A stretch of 47,784 nt of DNA from Mesobacillus boroniphilus JCM 21738 (GCF_000517385.1 NZ_BAUW01000020.1:1-47784), one strand, 5' to 3'; counted from the stretch's first letter, positions 1-9,120 are shown. Notes: a model not told the origin generated them from the sequence alone. Made by a program: numbers and translations.

Positions 1-4
1 TAAA

Positions 5-78
5 ATCAAAAATTTTGATTTAACAGTTGCAAAATAGTTTGGAAGGAAATATAATACAATATATCAAGAGATTTTGAT
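5..78 (+). promoter_or_regulatory. sigma-A promoter with two ArsR-type operators
   Basis: A near-consensus promoter has -35 TTGCAA at 27-32, a 17-bp spacer and -10 TATAAT at 50-55. It is flanked by two inverted repeats of the form ATCAA-N5/6-TTGAT, at 5-19 (N5) and 63-78 (N6). The second would cover the transcription start, so a bound repressor would block initiation. ATCAA-N6-TTGAT is the kind of dyad bound by ArsR/SmtB repressors. The RBS aaggagag at 80-87 follows directly. Confidence 0.8.
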
Positions 79-93
79 TAAGGAGAGCTGAAA

Positions 94-453
94 GTGGAGA
101 AATTCATTCCTTTAACAGACCTGACCAATAACTCAAAAGCCGCTAAGGAACCGCCGCTTCAAAGCACCTTTGTAAAATATGAAAAGAAGTTCAAAGCCCT
201 TGCCGACCAAAAACGCCTGCACATTCTCAATCTTCTATGCCAGCAAGACTCCAGCTGCGTTTGTGATCTAAGTGAACTGATTGACATGCCACAATCAAAA
301 TTGTCGTATCATTTGAAGATTTTGCTTGATGCCAATCTGATTCAGAAAGAAACAAAGGGAACCTGGAGCTACTACACAGTAAACACCGAAGAAATCAACC
401 ATCTATTATCTCCAGAGCTTTGCTGCCTTTTCAGACCTAGCAACTGTTGTTAG
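94..453 (+). CDS. arsR: ArsR/SmtB-family metalloid-responsive repressor
   Basis: A 119-residue winged-helix repressor, probably sensing As(III)/Sb(III) or an organoarsenical and releasing its own operon. The metal site SCVCDL (Cys55 and Cys57) matches the ELCVCDL site of classical ArsR proteins, and the recognition helix is around residues 65-77. The C terminus is unusual: it carries two further Cys pairs (Cys110-111 and a terminal Cys118-119). The GTG start at 94 is chosen because aaggagag lies 6 bp upstream. It opens a cluster with two small Cys-Cys proteins and an ArsP-type permease. The matching operators lie in its own promoter and again after its stop. The inducer is inferred. Confidence 0.85.
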   Translation: MEKFIPLTDLTNNSKAAKEPPLQSTFVKYEKKFKALADQKRLHILNLLCQQDSSCVCDLSELIDMPQSKLSYHLKILLDANLIQKETKGTWSYYTVNTEEINHLLSPELCCLFRPSNCC

Positions 454-473
454 GTTAACTTTTCAAAATATTA

Positions 474-511
474 ATCAATTTTTTTTGATAAATAAATCAA
501 CATATTTTGAT
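474..511 (+). promoter_or_regulatory. Second pair of ATCAA-N6-TTGAT operators
   Basis: Two more dyads, at 474-489 and 496-511, lie 22 bp apart centre to centre, about two helical turns, just upstream of the RBS at 513-521. A weak promoter is possible (TTGTTA 447-452, TATTAA near 469-474). The same half-sites as at the first promoter suggest that the repressor also controls the small ORF and permease separately. Confidence 0.7.
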
Positions 512-527
512 TAAGGAGAGGATATAC

Positions 528-698
528 ATGTTTTATCACGATTATCAAACAATAGCACAATTAAAGCAGCAGGAAGTTGAAAAGAAAGCCAGACACGCGT
601 GGAAGTTCTTTGAACAGCCTGAGACGAAGCAATTCCCTTTATTTTCACGGAAACTAAAACAGCAGCCTAAATGCTGCAAAGTCCCAGCTAGTGTTTAA
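528..698 (+). CDS. Small basic protein with a Cys-Cys motif
   Basis: A 56-residue protein. The ATG at 528 is preceded by aaggagagg at 513-521 with 6-bp spacing, so an earlier in-frame TTG at 507, which lies inside the operator, is rejected. It is Lys/Gln-rich and probably helical through most of its length, then ends in PKCCKVPASV with a vicinal Cys pair. No signal peptide or membrane segment. I do not recognise a family. Its place between an ArsR-type repressor and an ArsP-type permease suggests a role in binding or handing over a thiophilic metalloid, which is inference. Confidence 0.7.
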   Translation: MFYHDYQTIAQLKQQEVEKKARHAWKFFEQPETKQFPLFSRKLKQQPKCCKVPASV

Positions 699-724
699 AT
701 AATGGAGGAAGAAGGCAGAGGATA

Positions 725-1587
725 ATGATTGAATTTCTAAAAAGCTTTTTATGGATTGCCCTTGAGTTAACGGTGCTTTTTATCGGGATTTCCTTCTTGA
801 TCAGCCTGCTTCAGGGATACATTCCTTATGAAAAAATCGAACAGAAACTGACAGGACGCAATAAAGTGCTTGCCAGCTTTGCCGTCATCCTATTCGCGTT
901 TATCACACCCTTTTGTTCCTGCTCCACGATTCCATTAGTCGTCAATATGCTGAAAAAGAAGATCCCGTTTTCAATCGTTATGGTTTTCCTTTTCGCTTCT
1001 CCGGTGCTGGACCCGACAATTTTAACGATCATGGGCGTCGTGATGGGCTGGAAAGTAACAATCATTTACACCATCATCACAAGTGTTTTCTCGATTGTCA
1101 TCGGATTTACACTCGATAAGCTGGGGTTCCAGCGTTACGTTAAAAATGTTATCATGTCAGGCTATGAAGAAAAGAACCAAAAGTTCAATTGGAGATTTGC
1201 TTTAGTCGAAACCTGGTCGCTGATGAAAAGTGTCTATCCTTACCTGATCATCGGTGCAGCAATCGGCGCTGTCATCCACGGACTTGTTCCAACTGAAATC
1301 ATAACAAAATGGTTTGGACACGATGCATGGTGGCTGATCCCAGTCGCAGCAATCGCCGGGATTCCATTATACATCCGACTCTCAAGCATGATTCCGATTT
1401 CACAAATGCTGATTTTAAAAGGAATGGCCCTTGGCCCAGTGATGGCGATGATGATCAGTTCGGCCGGCGCCAGTCTGCCTGAAGTCATCCTGCTGAAGTC
1501 GATTTTTAAAAAGCAGCTCGTGATTGCTTCATCCTTTCTGTTATTACGATGTCTACTGTCTCTGGGTTTGTGTTCTACTTTGTATAA
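725..1587 (+). CDS. ArsP/DUF318-type permease (one frameshift near the 3' end)
   Basis: A polytopic permease of the PF03773 (DUF318/ArsP) family. The family signature TPFCSCSTIP, with its Cys triplet, is around residues 61-70. Known ArsP proteins export trivalent organoarsenicals. As given, the frame runs to 1618 with a non-membrane tail. Adding one T near 1528 (gcttca to gctttca) restores the tail VITMSTVSGFVFYFV with a stop at 1585-1587, giving 287 residues, which fits the family. I therefore read this as a one-base deletion. It shares the direction of the upstream small gene (26 bp gap) and lies 36 bp before the next small gene. Substrate by family only. Confidence 0.8.
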
Positions 1588-1623
1588 TAAATCAAATTTT
1601 ATTGATGAAAGGAGGTGAAATCA

Positions 1624-1767
1624 ATGGCTAACTTTATCAAAATCCTGATGGGAAGCAACTCAAAGTCTGATTGCTGCAGCGTGGAAATCAAGGAAGTCCA
1701 GGAAACAGAAGAGAATAACGAAGAGAAAAACGAAGCTTGCTGCGGCGGTGATACTACTTGCTGCTAA
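1624..1767 (+). CDS. 47-residue acidic protein with three Cys-Cys pairs
   Basis: A very short gene with an excellent ribosome site (aaaggaggtg at 1608-1617, 6 bp before the ATG). The protein starts MANFIKILMG, has a Glu/Lys/Asn-rich middle, and carries vicinal cysteines in SDCCSV, EACCGG and TTCC at the extreme C terminus. It has no signal peptide. Six cysteines in 47 residues, in a cluster with an ArsR-type sensor and ArsP-type permease, suggest soft-metal or arsenical binding, for example as a buffer or chaperone. Small putative metal-binding proteins with such pairs occur in Bacillaceae, but I cannot name this one. The function is inferred. Confidence 0.75.
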   Translation: MANFIKILMGSNSKSDCCSVEIKEVQETEENNEEKNEACCGGDTTCC

Positions 1768-1781
1768 TATTTTTTAAATAA

Positions 1782-1834
1782 AAGAAAGAAAGGTGGAGCC
1801 AGACATCTAAATGTCTAATCTCCACCTCTTTCTT
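1782..1834. terminator. Bidirectional terminator between convergent genes
   Basis: A long stem pairs the arm at 1782-1798 (aagaaagaaaggtggag) with 1820-1834 (ctccacctctttctt); the loop holds a second hairpin (agacat/atgtct). It serves the small Cys-rich gene and the converging CBS-domain gene. Confidence 0.8.
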
Positions 1835-3095
1835 ATTCTTCAACCTCTAAAACTGGCATGATTTCTACTTTTATTTTACGAATACGATGGTTATCTACTT
1901 CCTTGACGATGATCCTTAGTGTTTCATAAACAAATGTATCGCCGTTCACCGGAATGCTCTCCAATGTTTCAAAAATCCATCCGCCAAGATTATGGTACGA
2001 TGTTTCTGGCATCGGAACATTGAATAATTCGGCAAAATCATCCAGATCGTAAGCCGCATCGAACTCGTACGTGCTCTCATCGATTTTCGTCATGATGTTA
2101 ACTTTTTCATCATGCTCATCCCAAATCTCGCCGACCAGTTCTTCAAGGATATCTTCAAGCGTGATCAAGCCGCTTGTTCCGCCGAATTCATCGACGACGA
2201 TGGCCATATGGCTCTTCGTCCTTTGCAGCTCAGGCAGCAGTGTCGCGATTTTCATCGATTTCACGACGAACATCGGCTGGCGCAGCATCTCACGCACATT
2301 GACCTCTTTGTTCTGGATCAACTCGGAAAAAAATTCACGTTCGGACAAGAATCCGATGATGTTATCTATATTATCTTCATAAACCGGAACCCGTGAAAAA
2401 CGTTCTTCAATGAAAATCTGCTTGATCTCCTCGAGTGACTGGTTTACTTCAATTGTAATCATATCCATTCGATGTGTTAAAATTTCGCCGACAAGAACAT
2501 CGTTAAATTCCAGGGAACGGTGCACGAGCTCCCTTTCCTCATTATTAATCACTCCCTCTTCTTCACTGATGTCCACCATCACCTTGATTTCTTCTTCAGT
2601 GACAGACGGCTGATTTTCTCCCTTTGAGAACATCCTCGATACGAACGCCTTCAACTTGCTGAACACGAAGTTGACGGGGGTCAGGATTTTAATCAGCAGC
2701 AACAGAATGGCAGAAATCTTCAACGAATATTTTTCTGCATTTTCCTTGGCCATTGACTTCGGTAAAATCTCACCGAAAATCAGGATGAGAATCGTCATGC
2801 CAAATGTACTTACAATCAGACCGGTGCTGGCACCGAACAGGTCGACGGCTACTTTTGACGAGATACTCGCCGCAGCGATATTGACGATGTTATTTCCTAC
2901 TAGAATCGTAGATAACGCATCATCGAAGTTCTCGGAAATATGCAAAGCTTTCTTGCTTCCAGCTCGGCCTTCAGACACGTAATTCCGCAGCCTGATTTTA
3001 TTGACACTGGAAAAAGCGGTTTCTGCCGATGAAAAGAAGGCAGATAAAAGAATTAAAACACCTAATAAAACGACTAAACCTATGGGAACTTCCAA
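1833..3095 (-). CDS. CNNM/CBS-CorC membrane protein (hemolysin C-like)
   Basis: A 420-residue protein of the family once called hemolysins and now linked to Mg2+/Co2+ or other cation export. Domain order: DUF21/CNNM membrane domain (about 1-190, starting with a hydrophobic helix and the [12 protein letters not shown] motif typical of the family), two CBS domains (about 205-330, HRMDMITIE and [16 protein letters not shown] regions), then a CorC_HlyC domain to the end. The TTG start at 3093-3095 has GGAGAG 9 bp upstream. It stands alone and converges on the Cys-rich cluster. The exact ion is not evident. Confidence 0.85.
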   Translation of the reverse strand: MEVPIGLVVLLGVLILLSAFFSSAETAFSSVNKIRLRNYVSEGRAGSKKALHISENFDDALSTILVGNNIVNIAAASISSKVAVDLFGASTGLIVSTFGMTILILIFGEILPKSMAKENAEKYSLKISAILLLLIKILTPVNFVFSKLKAFVSRMFSKGENQPSVTEEEIKVMVDISEEEGVINNEERELVHRSLEFNDVLVGEILTHRMDMITIEVNQSLEEIKQIFIEERFSRVPVYEDNIDNIIGFLSEREFFSELIQNKEVNVREMLRQPMFVVKSMKIATLLPELQRTKSHMAIVVDEFGGTSGLITLEDILEELVGEIWDEHDEKVNIMTKIDESTYEFDAAYDLDDFAELFNVPMPETSYHNLGGWIFETLESIPVNGDTFVYETLRIIVKEVDNHRIRKIKVEIMPVLEVEE

Positions 3096-3228
3096 AAAAA
3101 TTCACTCTCCGAAAAAAAAATTTGTCAGAATATATTTTACTGTTCTCATCGAAATAAATCAAATATTCCAACTCAGTCCCAGTTATATACGGTTTACCCT
3201 GCGATAAGGTTTCATAATCAGAGATTTT

Positions 3229-3406
3229 TTACATTTCCTTGCCTGCCAAATTATTCTTGTTCAGAAACTTCATTTTAGGAACCAGCACATAGCCAAGATA
3301 AGCAAAATTTAACCCAAGAATCCCTCCGACAGCTAACAAATTAATGTTTAATACAATTTTTCCAACCCTTAAAATAAAAAAATCGAAGGCTAAAGCTGCC
3401 CAGTAT
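3229..3406 (-). other. Open frame for a short hydrophobic peptide, no clear start
   Basis: Downstream of the flavodoxin gene a minus-strand frame stays open and encodes two short hydrophobic stretches, ending LAGKEM with a stop at 3229-3231. It has no convincing start codon or RBS and runs upstream into the flavodoxin gene in another frame. It may be a small membrane protein gene with a damaged 5' end. I do not recognise it. Confidence 0.25.
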
Positions 3407-3907
3407 TTAAACAGGTAAATATTTATTGTTTCTATTAAAAGCTGACGCGAATTGATTGATCGATTTCAAGTCGAGATGCGAAATTTCCTCCACCGATCCG
3501 CTTACGCTTTTCGCAATGATTTTCTCGAAGAAATTCATCTTTGAAAAAATGAATTCTCCTCCGAATAATCCTTTCGCTATTGCCGCTTCCCACAGGTTGT
3601 GCGGGAATGCATTTTCAAACTGAGTGTGTTCTTCCAGCCCTTCCCTCATACAGCAAAGAAACAGGCCGAGATTCTTTCTTTGCAGCACGTCCTCATGCTC
3701 TTTCATGAATTTCTTGATTTTTCCCTGGATGCTGCCGGCGTGAATCGATCCGCCAATCATCACCGAATCAAATAACTCCAAATCAGAATGAAGCTTCGTC
3801 TTATCCAGATTGATGGCAATGACTTCCCCTTCAATCTGCTTCCGTAAAAGATGTGCCGCTTTCGCTGTCGTACCATGCGTTGAGCAGTAAACAATCAAAC
3901 TCTTCAT
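3407..3907 (-). CDS. Flavodoxin-domain protein (HemG-like)
   Basis: A 166-residue protein that opens with a flavodoxin FMN loop, MKSLIVYCSTHGTT, followed by the usual alternating strand/helix pattern (VMIGGSIHAGSIQ, LGLFLCCM). The family includes the protoporphyrinogen oxidase HemG and related quinone or radical-SAM electron carriers; the exact partner is unknown. I start at the ATG at 3905-3907 because the FMN loop begins there and ggggg lies just upstream; a longer frame to 3952 adds 15 unrelated residues. It stands alone. Confidence 0.75.
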   Translation of the reverse strand: MKSLIVYCSTHGTTAKAAHLLRKQIEGEVIAINLDKTKLHSDLELFDSVMIGGSIHAGSIQGKIKKFMKEHEDVLQRKNLGLFLCCMREGLEEHTQFENAFPHNLWEAAIAKGLFGGEFIFSKMNFFEKIIAKSVSGSVEEISHLDLKSINQFASAFNRNNKYLPV

Positions 3908-4082
3908 TAGATCGCCCCCATCAGCTCTCTGGTATTCCAGACCACCGTGCAATAGTCCATTTGGGTTAGCTTTAAGCTGAAGGAAAAGTGTGAGAGATGT
4001 ATGGCAATATTCTTACAAATTGAGTTTATCGGGATGAGGTGAATCCCAGATGAAGTTTCTTCTGTAACCCGCTGAAAAATTA

Positions 4083-4134
4083 ATTCAATGTGACCAGAAA
4101 CTACGCTGAATCCTCTTTATCCGCACATTATCCA
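4083..4134. repeat. Single diverged unit of the 52-bp repeat found at the window end
   Basis: The stretch ending ttatccgcacattatcca, with tcaatgtgac near its start, resembles one unit of the tandem array at 47661-47784 (ttaatgtgac ... ttatccgcacattatccc), with gaps. It overlaps the restored 3' end of the neighbouring ogt gene. Confidence 0.5.
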
Positions 4135-4627
4135 CAATGGACTTTCTCCAGTTCCAATAATTGCTGCTTCATGCAATCCCGCCTCTATATCCTGTAATCG
4201 CTCCGTTTTTGCCAATGACTCGATGGCAGGGCACGGTAATCAAGACTGGATTAGCTCCAATGGCTGTTCCGACTGCCCGGACTGCAGCGGGTTTACCGAT
4301 TTTTTCCGCTACATCTGAATATGTACATGTCTCCCCATAAGGGATTTCCCTCAATGCACCCCAGATTGCTTCCTGGAATGGCGTCCCTTTTACATCGACC
4401 GGCAAGGAAAACTCGACTACCTTCCCTTCGAGATACTCAGTCAATTCATCCCTGTATGGTTTCAAAGCTGCCGGATTCTTTTCAAAAGCAGCAGCGGGAT
4501 ACCGTTTAACCATTTGTTCATAGTCTTCTTCCGGTGATCCGACATAGCATAAACCTTTATCCGTCGCCGAAATATATATTTCGTTTCCCTTTAATTGAAG
4601 GATATCCCAATAGATTTTTTGCTCCAT
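4128..4627 (-). CDS. ogt: Methylated-DNA--protein-cysteine methyltransferase (frameshift near the 3' end)
   Basis: A suicide DNA repair enzyme that moves the alkyl group of O6-alkylguanine to its own cysteine. The active site VPCHRVIGKNG is clear and is followed by GAITGYRGG, with the helix-turn-helix region TPFQEAIWGALREIPYGETCTY before it. As given, the frame stops at 4169 just after YRGGIA. Adding one A near 4172 restores the usual tail (MKQQLLELEK) and a stop at 4128-4130, for 166 residues. The ATG at 4627 has ggggagtg upstream. It stands alone; no ada regulator is nearby. Confidence 0.85.
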
Positions 4628-4786
4628 AAGCGCACTCCCCTTTTCTCCATTATAACGAAAAAGTTAATCTACCATTCCCTTTTAAAAACATTATAAATTC
4701 TAATTTTTCTTTATACTAGTAAATTTTTCCTTTACGATGAATATGGGGTGCAAAAAACTCACATCAACCAAAGGAGGTTTAGGATC

Positions 4787-5077
4787 ATGGGCAATTCAAA
4801 AAAGAAGCTTATTTTAACGAAAGAGAAAGATGGCCCATAGTTAGGGAGGAGAATGGACGTGGCACAATGGAGGGAAAAATCTTGCCGAGGAAGTTTGGAT
4901 CACAGATATGTTCGTTGGAGGCAGATAGCTGACCGATGTAAGGATTTCAGTCAGTGACAGCCAGCAGGCGCATGTGTATCATGCGGCAGCGAGGAGATTC
5001 CTTTGCTCCTGGATGAAGATGTATTTTACTATACCGCTCTGAAGGTGTTTCCGAAGATCAAGCCGTTTTTGGAGTAA
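4787..5077 (+). pseudogene. Small CxxC zinc-ribbon-like protein, broken by several frameshifts
   Basis: A strong RBS (aaaggaggt at 4770-4778) precedes an ATG that encodes MGNSKKKLILTKEKDGP before a stop. Other frames continue a coherent protein: EWTWHNGGKN, then EEVWITDMFVGGR, then IADRCKDFS, then CVSCGSEEIPLLLDEDVFYY and KVFPKIKPFLE with a stop at 5075-5077. The full protein would be about 97 residues with one CxxC pair. At least three frame changes are needed, more than at any other locus here except the 13.8-14.4 kb lipoprotein, so this may be real decay rather than only sequence error. I do not know its function. Confidence 0.55.
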
Positions 5078-5126
5078 AACGGGGAGAGTATTTTCAGGAC
5101 CAGAAAATGTAAATTATTAGAACAAG

Positions 5127-5163
5127 AAGAAGTCCCATTATCACTATGGTAATGGGACTTCTT
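5127..5163. terminator. Bidirectional terminator, 14-bp perfect stem
   Basis: The arm aagaagtcccatta (5127-5140) pairs with taatgggacttctt (5150-5163) around a 9-base loop, with T-runs on both sides. It separates the broken small gene and the converging transporter gene. Confidence 0.85.
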
Positions 5164-5168
5164 TTACC

Positions 5169-6764
5169 TTATAAAAAGAAAACCAAAATCTGTGATGCCA
5201 CTGCAACTGATATAAGCGCGAATGGATACGCAGCTGCATAGCTATTGCCGGATCTTCGGAATCCATCAACTGGTTGGTGGCTCCGAGTCCAGGTGTACTT
5301 GTCATTCCGCCGCACAGTGCGCCTAATGAGTGAATGATGCTGAGTCGGAAAAGCTTTCTTGCGATGAAAAAGCCGGCAACGACTGGCAGGATTGTAATGA
5401 TCGCGCCGCCGATGACAAGATTGCAGCCTTCCTGCTGGATAACCTGAACAATTCCTTTTCCAGCTGTCGTACCAGCGCCGGCAAGGAATAGGACCAGTCC
5501 GATATCCCGGATGACCTGGTTCGATGGCTGGTAATAGCGTGCATGAATCGGACCGAGCTTGCCAAAGTGACCGATGATTAAAGCGATGAACAACGGTCCG
5601 CCTGCGACACCGAATGTAATCGTGCCGAGCTTCGGAAAATGAAACGGAATCATTCCCGCCAGCACACCGAGGAGCAACACTAAACTCAGAGACAAGATAT
5701 GGATATTCGTAACTGTCAGTTTCTTTCTGCTAAACAGCTTTTCTATATCATCCAAACGATCTTCACTGCTGACGAGTGTCAGGACATCGCCGCGCTCCAG
5801 ACGCCATTTCGCATTCTGGTTGAATTCAAAACCGCCGCGTTCAATCCTCGTGACCGTCACACCGTAAGTCCGTCTTAATTCAAGTTCCCTGATCGTCTTC
5901 CCGATCAATTCCAGTGAATCGACAGTAACCTTGCGAAGCTCCACATTATCGTGATTCTTGAAATTGTTCTCGACCTCCCTGCCGATATCCTCACACAGTC
6001 TCTTCAAGTCACTCGGTAAACCGACAGCAACAAGCCTGTCCCCCACCAGAATAACCGTATCATTCAGGGCAATGATATTCCTATCCCCGCGGATGACACG
6101 GCTGATTACGACCGTATTATATTTATTGAACTCCAGCTCTTTCAATGTTCTTTTATTGATTGCGGGTCCGTGACTTCGATTGTCATAACTTCAGGCGACT
6201 CATCATTGCGCACTGGACCAGATTTCTTTTTCAAATCCTCGGCTAAGTCCACCTTAAGCACGCGCGGCAAGAGCTGCACGAACAGCACAACCGCCAGCAC
6301 TCCGAATGGATAAGCAATACCATAGCCGACAGAAGCGAGTGGGTCGCCTGTTGCCTGAAGGGCAGCCGCCAGACCAGGTGTACTCGTCAGCGCCCCAGTC
6401 ATGATTCCGATGCTCAATGCTGGTGACAGATTAAACAGCTTGGATACAACAATCGTTGTAACCGATGCGACCAGGACAATCAGCAAACTTATGATACCAA
6501 AAACGATTCCGCTCGTTTTCATCATCCGGAAAAAGCGCGGTCCAGCAGACAAGCCGACTGCCACAATGAATAACCCGAGGCCCAGCTGCTGGATGACCGG
6601 CGACACCTGATAGCCGAAATGGCCGAACACCATAGCCGCCAAAAGTACCCCGGATGTTCCCAGGCTTAGCCTCGTATTTTAATTTCTCCCAGCGCGGAGC
6701 CAAGAAATAATATGACGAATAGTAAAATTAACGGTTCCTCAAGCAAACCAATTATGCCGTCCAC
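5169..6764 (-). CDS. AspT/YidE-YbjL family transporter with TrkA-C domains (three frameshifts)
   Basis: A polytopic secondary transporter with the duplicated YidE/YbjL membrane unit around two central TrkA-C (RCK-C) domains. Each membrane half carries the family signature (GALTSTPGLAAAL and GGMTSTPGLGATNQ). AspT relatives exchange aspartate and alanine; the substrate here is unknown. The GTG start at 6764 has GGAGGA 7 bp upstream. Three one-base deletions split it: near 6670 (GGC-TAA for GGCCTAA), near 6152 (AAAA for AAAAA) and near 5245 (GCTATG for GCTTATG). Restoring them gives 532 residues ending VASQILVFFL, a normal length. Confidence 0.8.
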
Positions 6765-6777
6765 AGATGATTCCTCC

Positions 6778-7018
6778 AATGGTTACGATTGTGAAAATCT
6801 ACACAACTTAGAATATCACGATGCGAATCTTATTCAAAACCAGACATTGACGAATTTAGTACAAAAACAATATCCTTCAGGTGAAAACGATTTCTTCTAT
6901 TAAAAAGCAATGCTTTTTTTGCGTTTTCCTCAAAGCAAGAATCTGTAAACAGTCTTTTGACGCTCAGATTGTAGAAATTACATTTTTTTTGCGAAGAAAT
7001 CAAGTTGCTCTTCCTTTT
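6778..7018. other. Intergenic DNA without a supported gene
   Basis: Between the transporter start and the 20-bp array I find no ORF with a ribosome site. The stretch is AT-rich with scattered T-runs. Confidence 0.5.
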
Positions 7019-7160
7019 CATAGCGGAAAATATAAATTTATATAGCTAAATACTCTATTTTTACAGCGTAAGGATCTTTTTATAGCGACTTTCTCTTTTT
7101 TATAGCGGAAATCACTTTTTTATAGCTACTTTTCTTTTTTTATAGCGAACTGGAAAATAT
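7019..7160. repeat. Tandem array, about seven units of exactly 20 bp
   Basis: Units begin at about 7021, 7041, 7061, 7081, 7101, 7121 and 7141. The core is TATAGCGAA followed by a T-rich half. Clear copies are tatagcgactttctcttttt (7081-7100), tatagcggaaatcacttttt (7101-7120) and tatagctacttttctttttt (7121-7140). The period is close to two helical turns. There is no spacer variation of a CRISPR kind. Confidence 0.8.
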
Positions 7161-7181
7161 CGCTGTTTTTTTCCAAATTAA

Positions 7182-7206
7182 AAAGAGACTCACGCTGAGT
7201 CTCTTT
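7182..7206 (-). terminator. Terminator of the ABC exporter gene
   Basis: The arm aaagagactca (7182-7192) pairs with tgagtctcttt (7196-7206) and is followed on the minus strand by a T-run. It lies about 100 bp beyond the premature stop of the exporter gene. Confidence 0.8.
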
Positions 7207-7218
7207 GAATTAAATTAA

Positions 7219-7290
7219 ACTTGTCCGAAGTTGCACCAGGTTCAGACAGCTTTTCTGGCTATTCATCCAAACCTGTCCGAAGTTCACCCA
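7219..7290. repeat. Two copies of a tgtccgaagtt repeat
   Basis: Copies at about 7219-7245 and 7271-7290 share ttgtccgaagt/ctgtccgaagt followed by caccag or caccca. Read on the minus strand they resemble the units at 22161-22285 (gaacctg...cttcggacaa against gaacctg...ctttggacaa), so they may belong to the same family. Confidence 0.55.
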
Positions 7291-7306
7291 GTATCGCTTG
7301 AAATCA

Positions 7307-8440
7307 TCAAGAACAAATCGTCGTCTTACCTGCACCAGATGGACCCACGAACGCGACCGTTTCCCCATGACGAATCTTCAGATGTATCCCTTCCAGGACA
7401 GGTTTATTTTCATCATAGCTGAATGTAACATCCTTGAATTCAATATTCCCTTTCAAAGCTGGAACCTCAATGGCATCTTCCCGGTCCACAACATCAGGAC
7501 TCTGGTCCATCAGCTCGGTAAACCGTTTGAAGCCGGCCATTCCTTTTGGATACAACTCCAAAATCGCACTGATTTTATCAATCGGCTTGAAAAGTACGTT
7601 CACATATAGGACGAACCCGACCAATTCTCCATAACTTAAAGTTCCGCTAAAACTTAGCCACGCACCATACACAAGGACCACAAGAACAATCAGCCTGGTC
7701 AGCATATAGATGCCAGATGAACTGAAGGACATTACCTTATAGGCAGTCAATTTAGCACGACGGAACTTGCGGTTATTCTTTGTGAATCTCTCAATCTCAA
7801 AATCTTCATTTGTAAAAGACTGGACAACACGCACTCCGGATACACTGTCCTCAACCCTGGCATTCACATCGGCAATATCCGTGTACATGTTTTTCCACGC
7901 TGCATTCATCTTCAGGTTGGAATAGGTAATCAGCCAAATCAGAAACGGTACGATGATCATTGTAGTCAATGCGAGATTGACGTTGATCGTCAGCATGATC
8001 CAAAACGCACCGACGAAGGTCATCACCGCAATGAATAAATCCTCCGGCCCGTGGTGCGCCAGCTCTCCCAGGTCAAAAAGGTCATTGGTGATCCGGCTCA
8101 TGATGTGCCCGGTTTTCGTATTATCGAAAAAGCGGAACGATTGCTTCTGCACATGCTGGAACAGCTGCTGCCTCATGTCAGTTTCAATATTGATCCCGAG
8201 CTTATGACCCCAGTAATTGACGATGAATTGAAGCAATGTGCTGATTATGTACAACAGCAGCAACCCTATGCTTACACTGACAATCATATTCCAGTTCCCG
8301 CCTGGTAATAACGAATCGATAAACCATTGCACAGCGAGCGGAAAAGCAAGCTCCAGCAAGGCAACAATTACCGCACTGCTGAAGTCAATGATGAATAACC
8401 GCCGATGAGGGCGGTAATAAGTGAAAAATCTCCGTATCAT
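7307..8440 (-). pseudogene. ABC exporter (permease-ATPase fusion), truncated right after Walker A
   Basis: The type I exporter transmembrane domain (six helices, about residues 15-295) and the first part of the ATPase domain are present (SFSYDENKPVLEGIHL, then Walker A GPSGAGKTT around residues 367-375). Two codons later the frame stops. The Q-loop, LSGGQ signature, Walker B and H-loop are all missing, about 200 residues, and are not found in another frame downstream. Instead there are two short repeats and then a terminator. It cannot hydrolyse ATP as it stands. Either a real deletion or an assembly collapse at the repeat could explain it. Relatives are multidrug or lipid exporters (MsbA/BmrA type). 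Confidence 0.8.
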
Positions 8441-8608
8441 TTTAGTATCTCCTTTAATATCTTCAAGTGATTATATGCCAAGGAGTGACACTATTTCAAT
8501 AATTTTGAAAAAATAAACCCAAAGGATATTTCTTCAATACACGGTTATTTTTAGTAAATATTGGACAGTTTAAAGAAGAATCGAACTGCGGTTGAGGTGA
8601 ATAAAAAA

Positions 8609-9085
8609 GTGATTTCTAAAAGACACTTCCTGTTTAATGTGATCATAATAGCTGTTCCCTGGCTATCTCTGTTATTCATAGGCAGAAGAAGCTTCAAGCG
8701 ATATTCTTTTGCTGGTGTTTTGATTATTGTGTTTGAAATTATTAACCATATGTATGGACACAAGCGGAACTGGTGGAAGTTTTACAATAAACGAAAGTCC
8801 TTCCTAAGGGATGAACTTCCATTCAGCATTGGACCATATATGCCGCTATCGATGTGGCTGCTGAAGTACTCGTTTGGGAATTTCAAGAAGTTCATTACAC
8901 TGAATGTAATTGCCGACGGAATTTTTGCTTTCTTTTTCATTGATGTACTGAAAAAGCTAAAAATCATCAGGTTGAACAAGCTGAGCCATCTTCAGTTCTT
9001 TTTCTATCTGCACTACAAAGCTTACTTACTGTATGGGGTCCAATACTTGTTTGAGAAGATGCGGGGATATAGACTGTATATGTAA
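8609..9085 (+). CDS. Predicted membrane protein of unknown function
   Basis: About 158 residues from the GTG at 8609, which has gaggtg 9 bp upstream. An in-frame TTG at 8561 has no ribosome site. Hydrophobic helices are at about residues 8-24, 32-46 and 96-114, with an aromatic, basic C-terminal region (FFFYLHYKAYLLYGVQYLF). Conserved-looking features include EIINHMYGHKRNWW. I do not recognise the family. It lies between divergent and convergent single genes, so the context gives no role. Confidence 0.65.
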   Translation: MISKRHFLFNVIIIAVPWLSLLFIGRRSFKRYSFAGVLIIVFEIINHMYGHKRNWWKFYNKRKSFLRDELPFSIGPYMPLSMWLLKYSFGNFKKFITLNVIADGIFAFFFIDVLKKLKIIRLNKLSHLQFFFYLHYKAYLLYGVQYLFEKMRGYRLYM

Positions 9086-9120
9086 AGTGACGACCACAAT
9101 GTAAAAGGCAATCAGTAAAA

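Noticed and set aside
7019-7160. CRISPR array
   Set aside because: Units are contiguous with no unique spacers, and no cas gene is present. The same holds for the arrays at 22161, 24221 and 47661.
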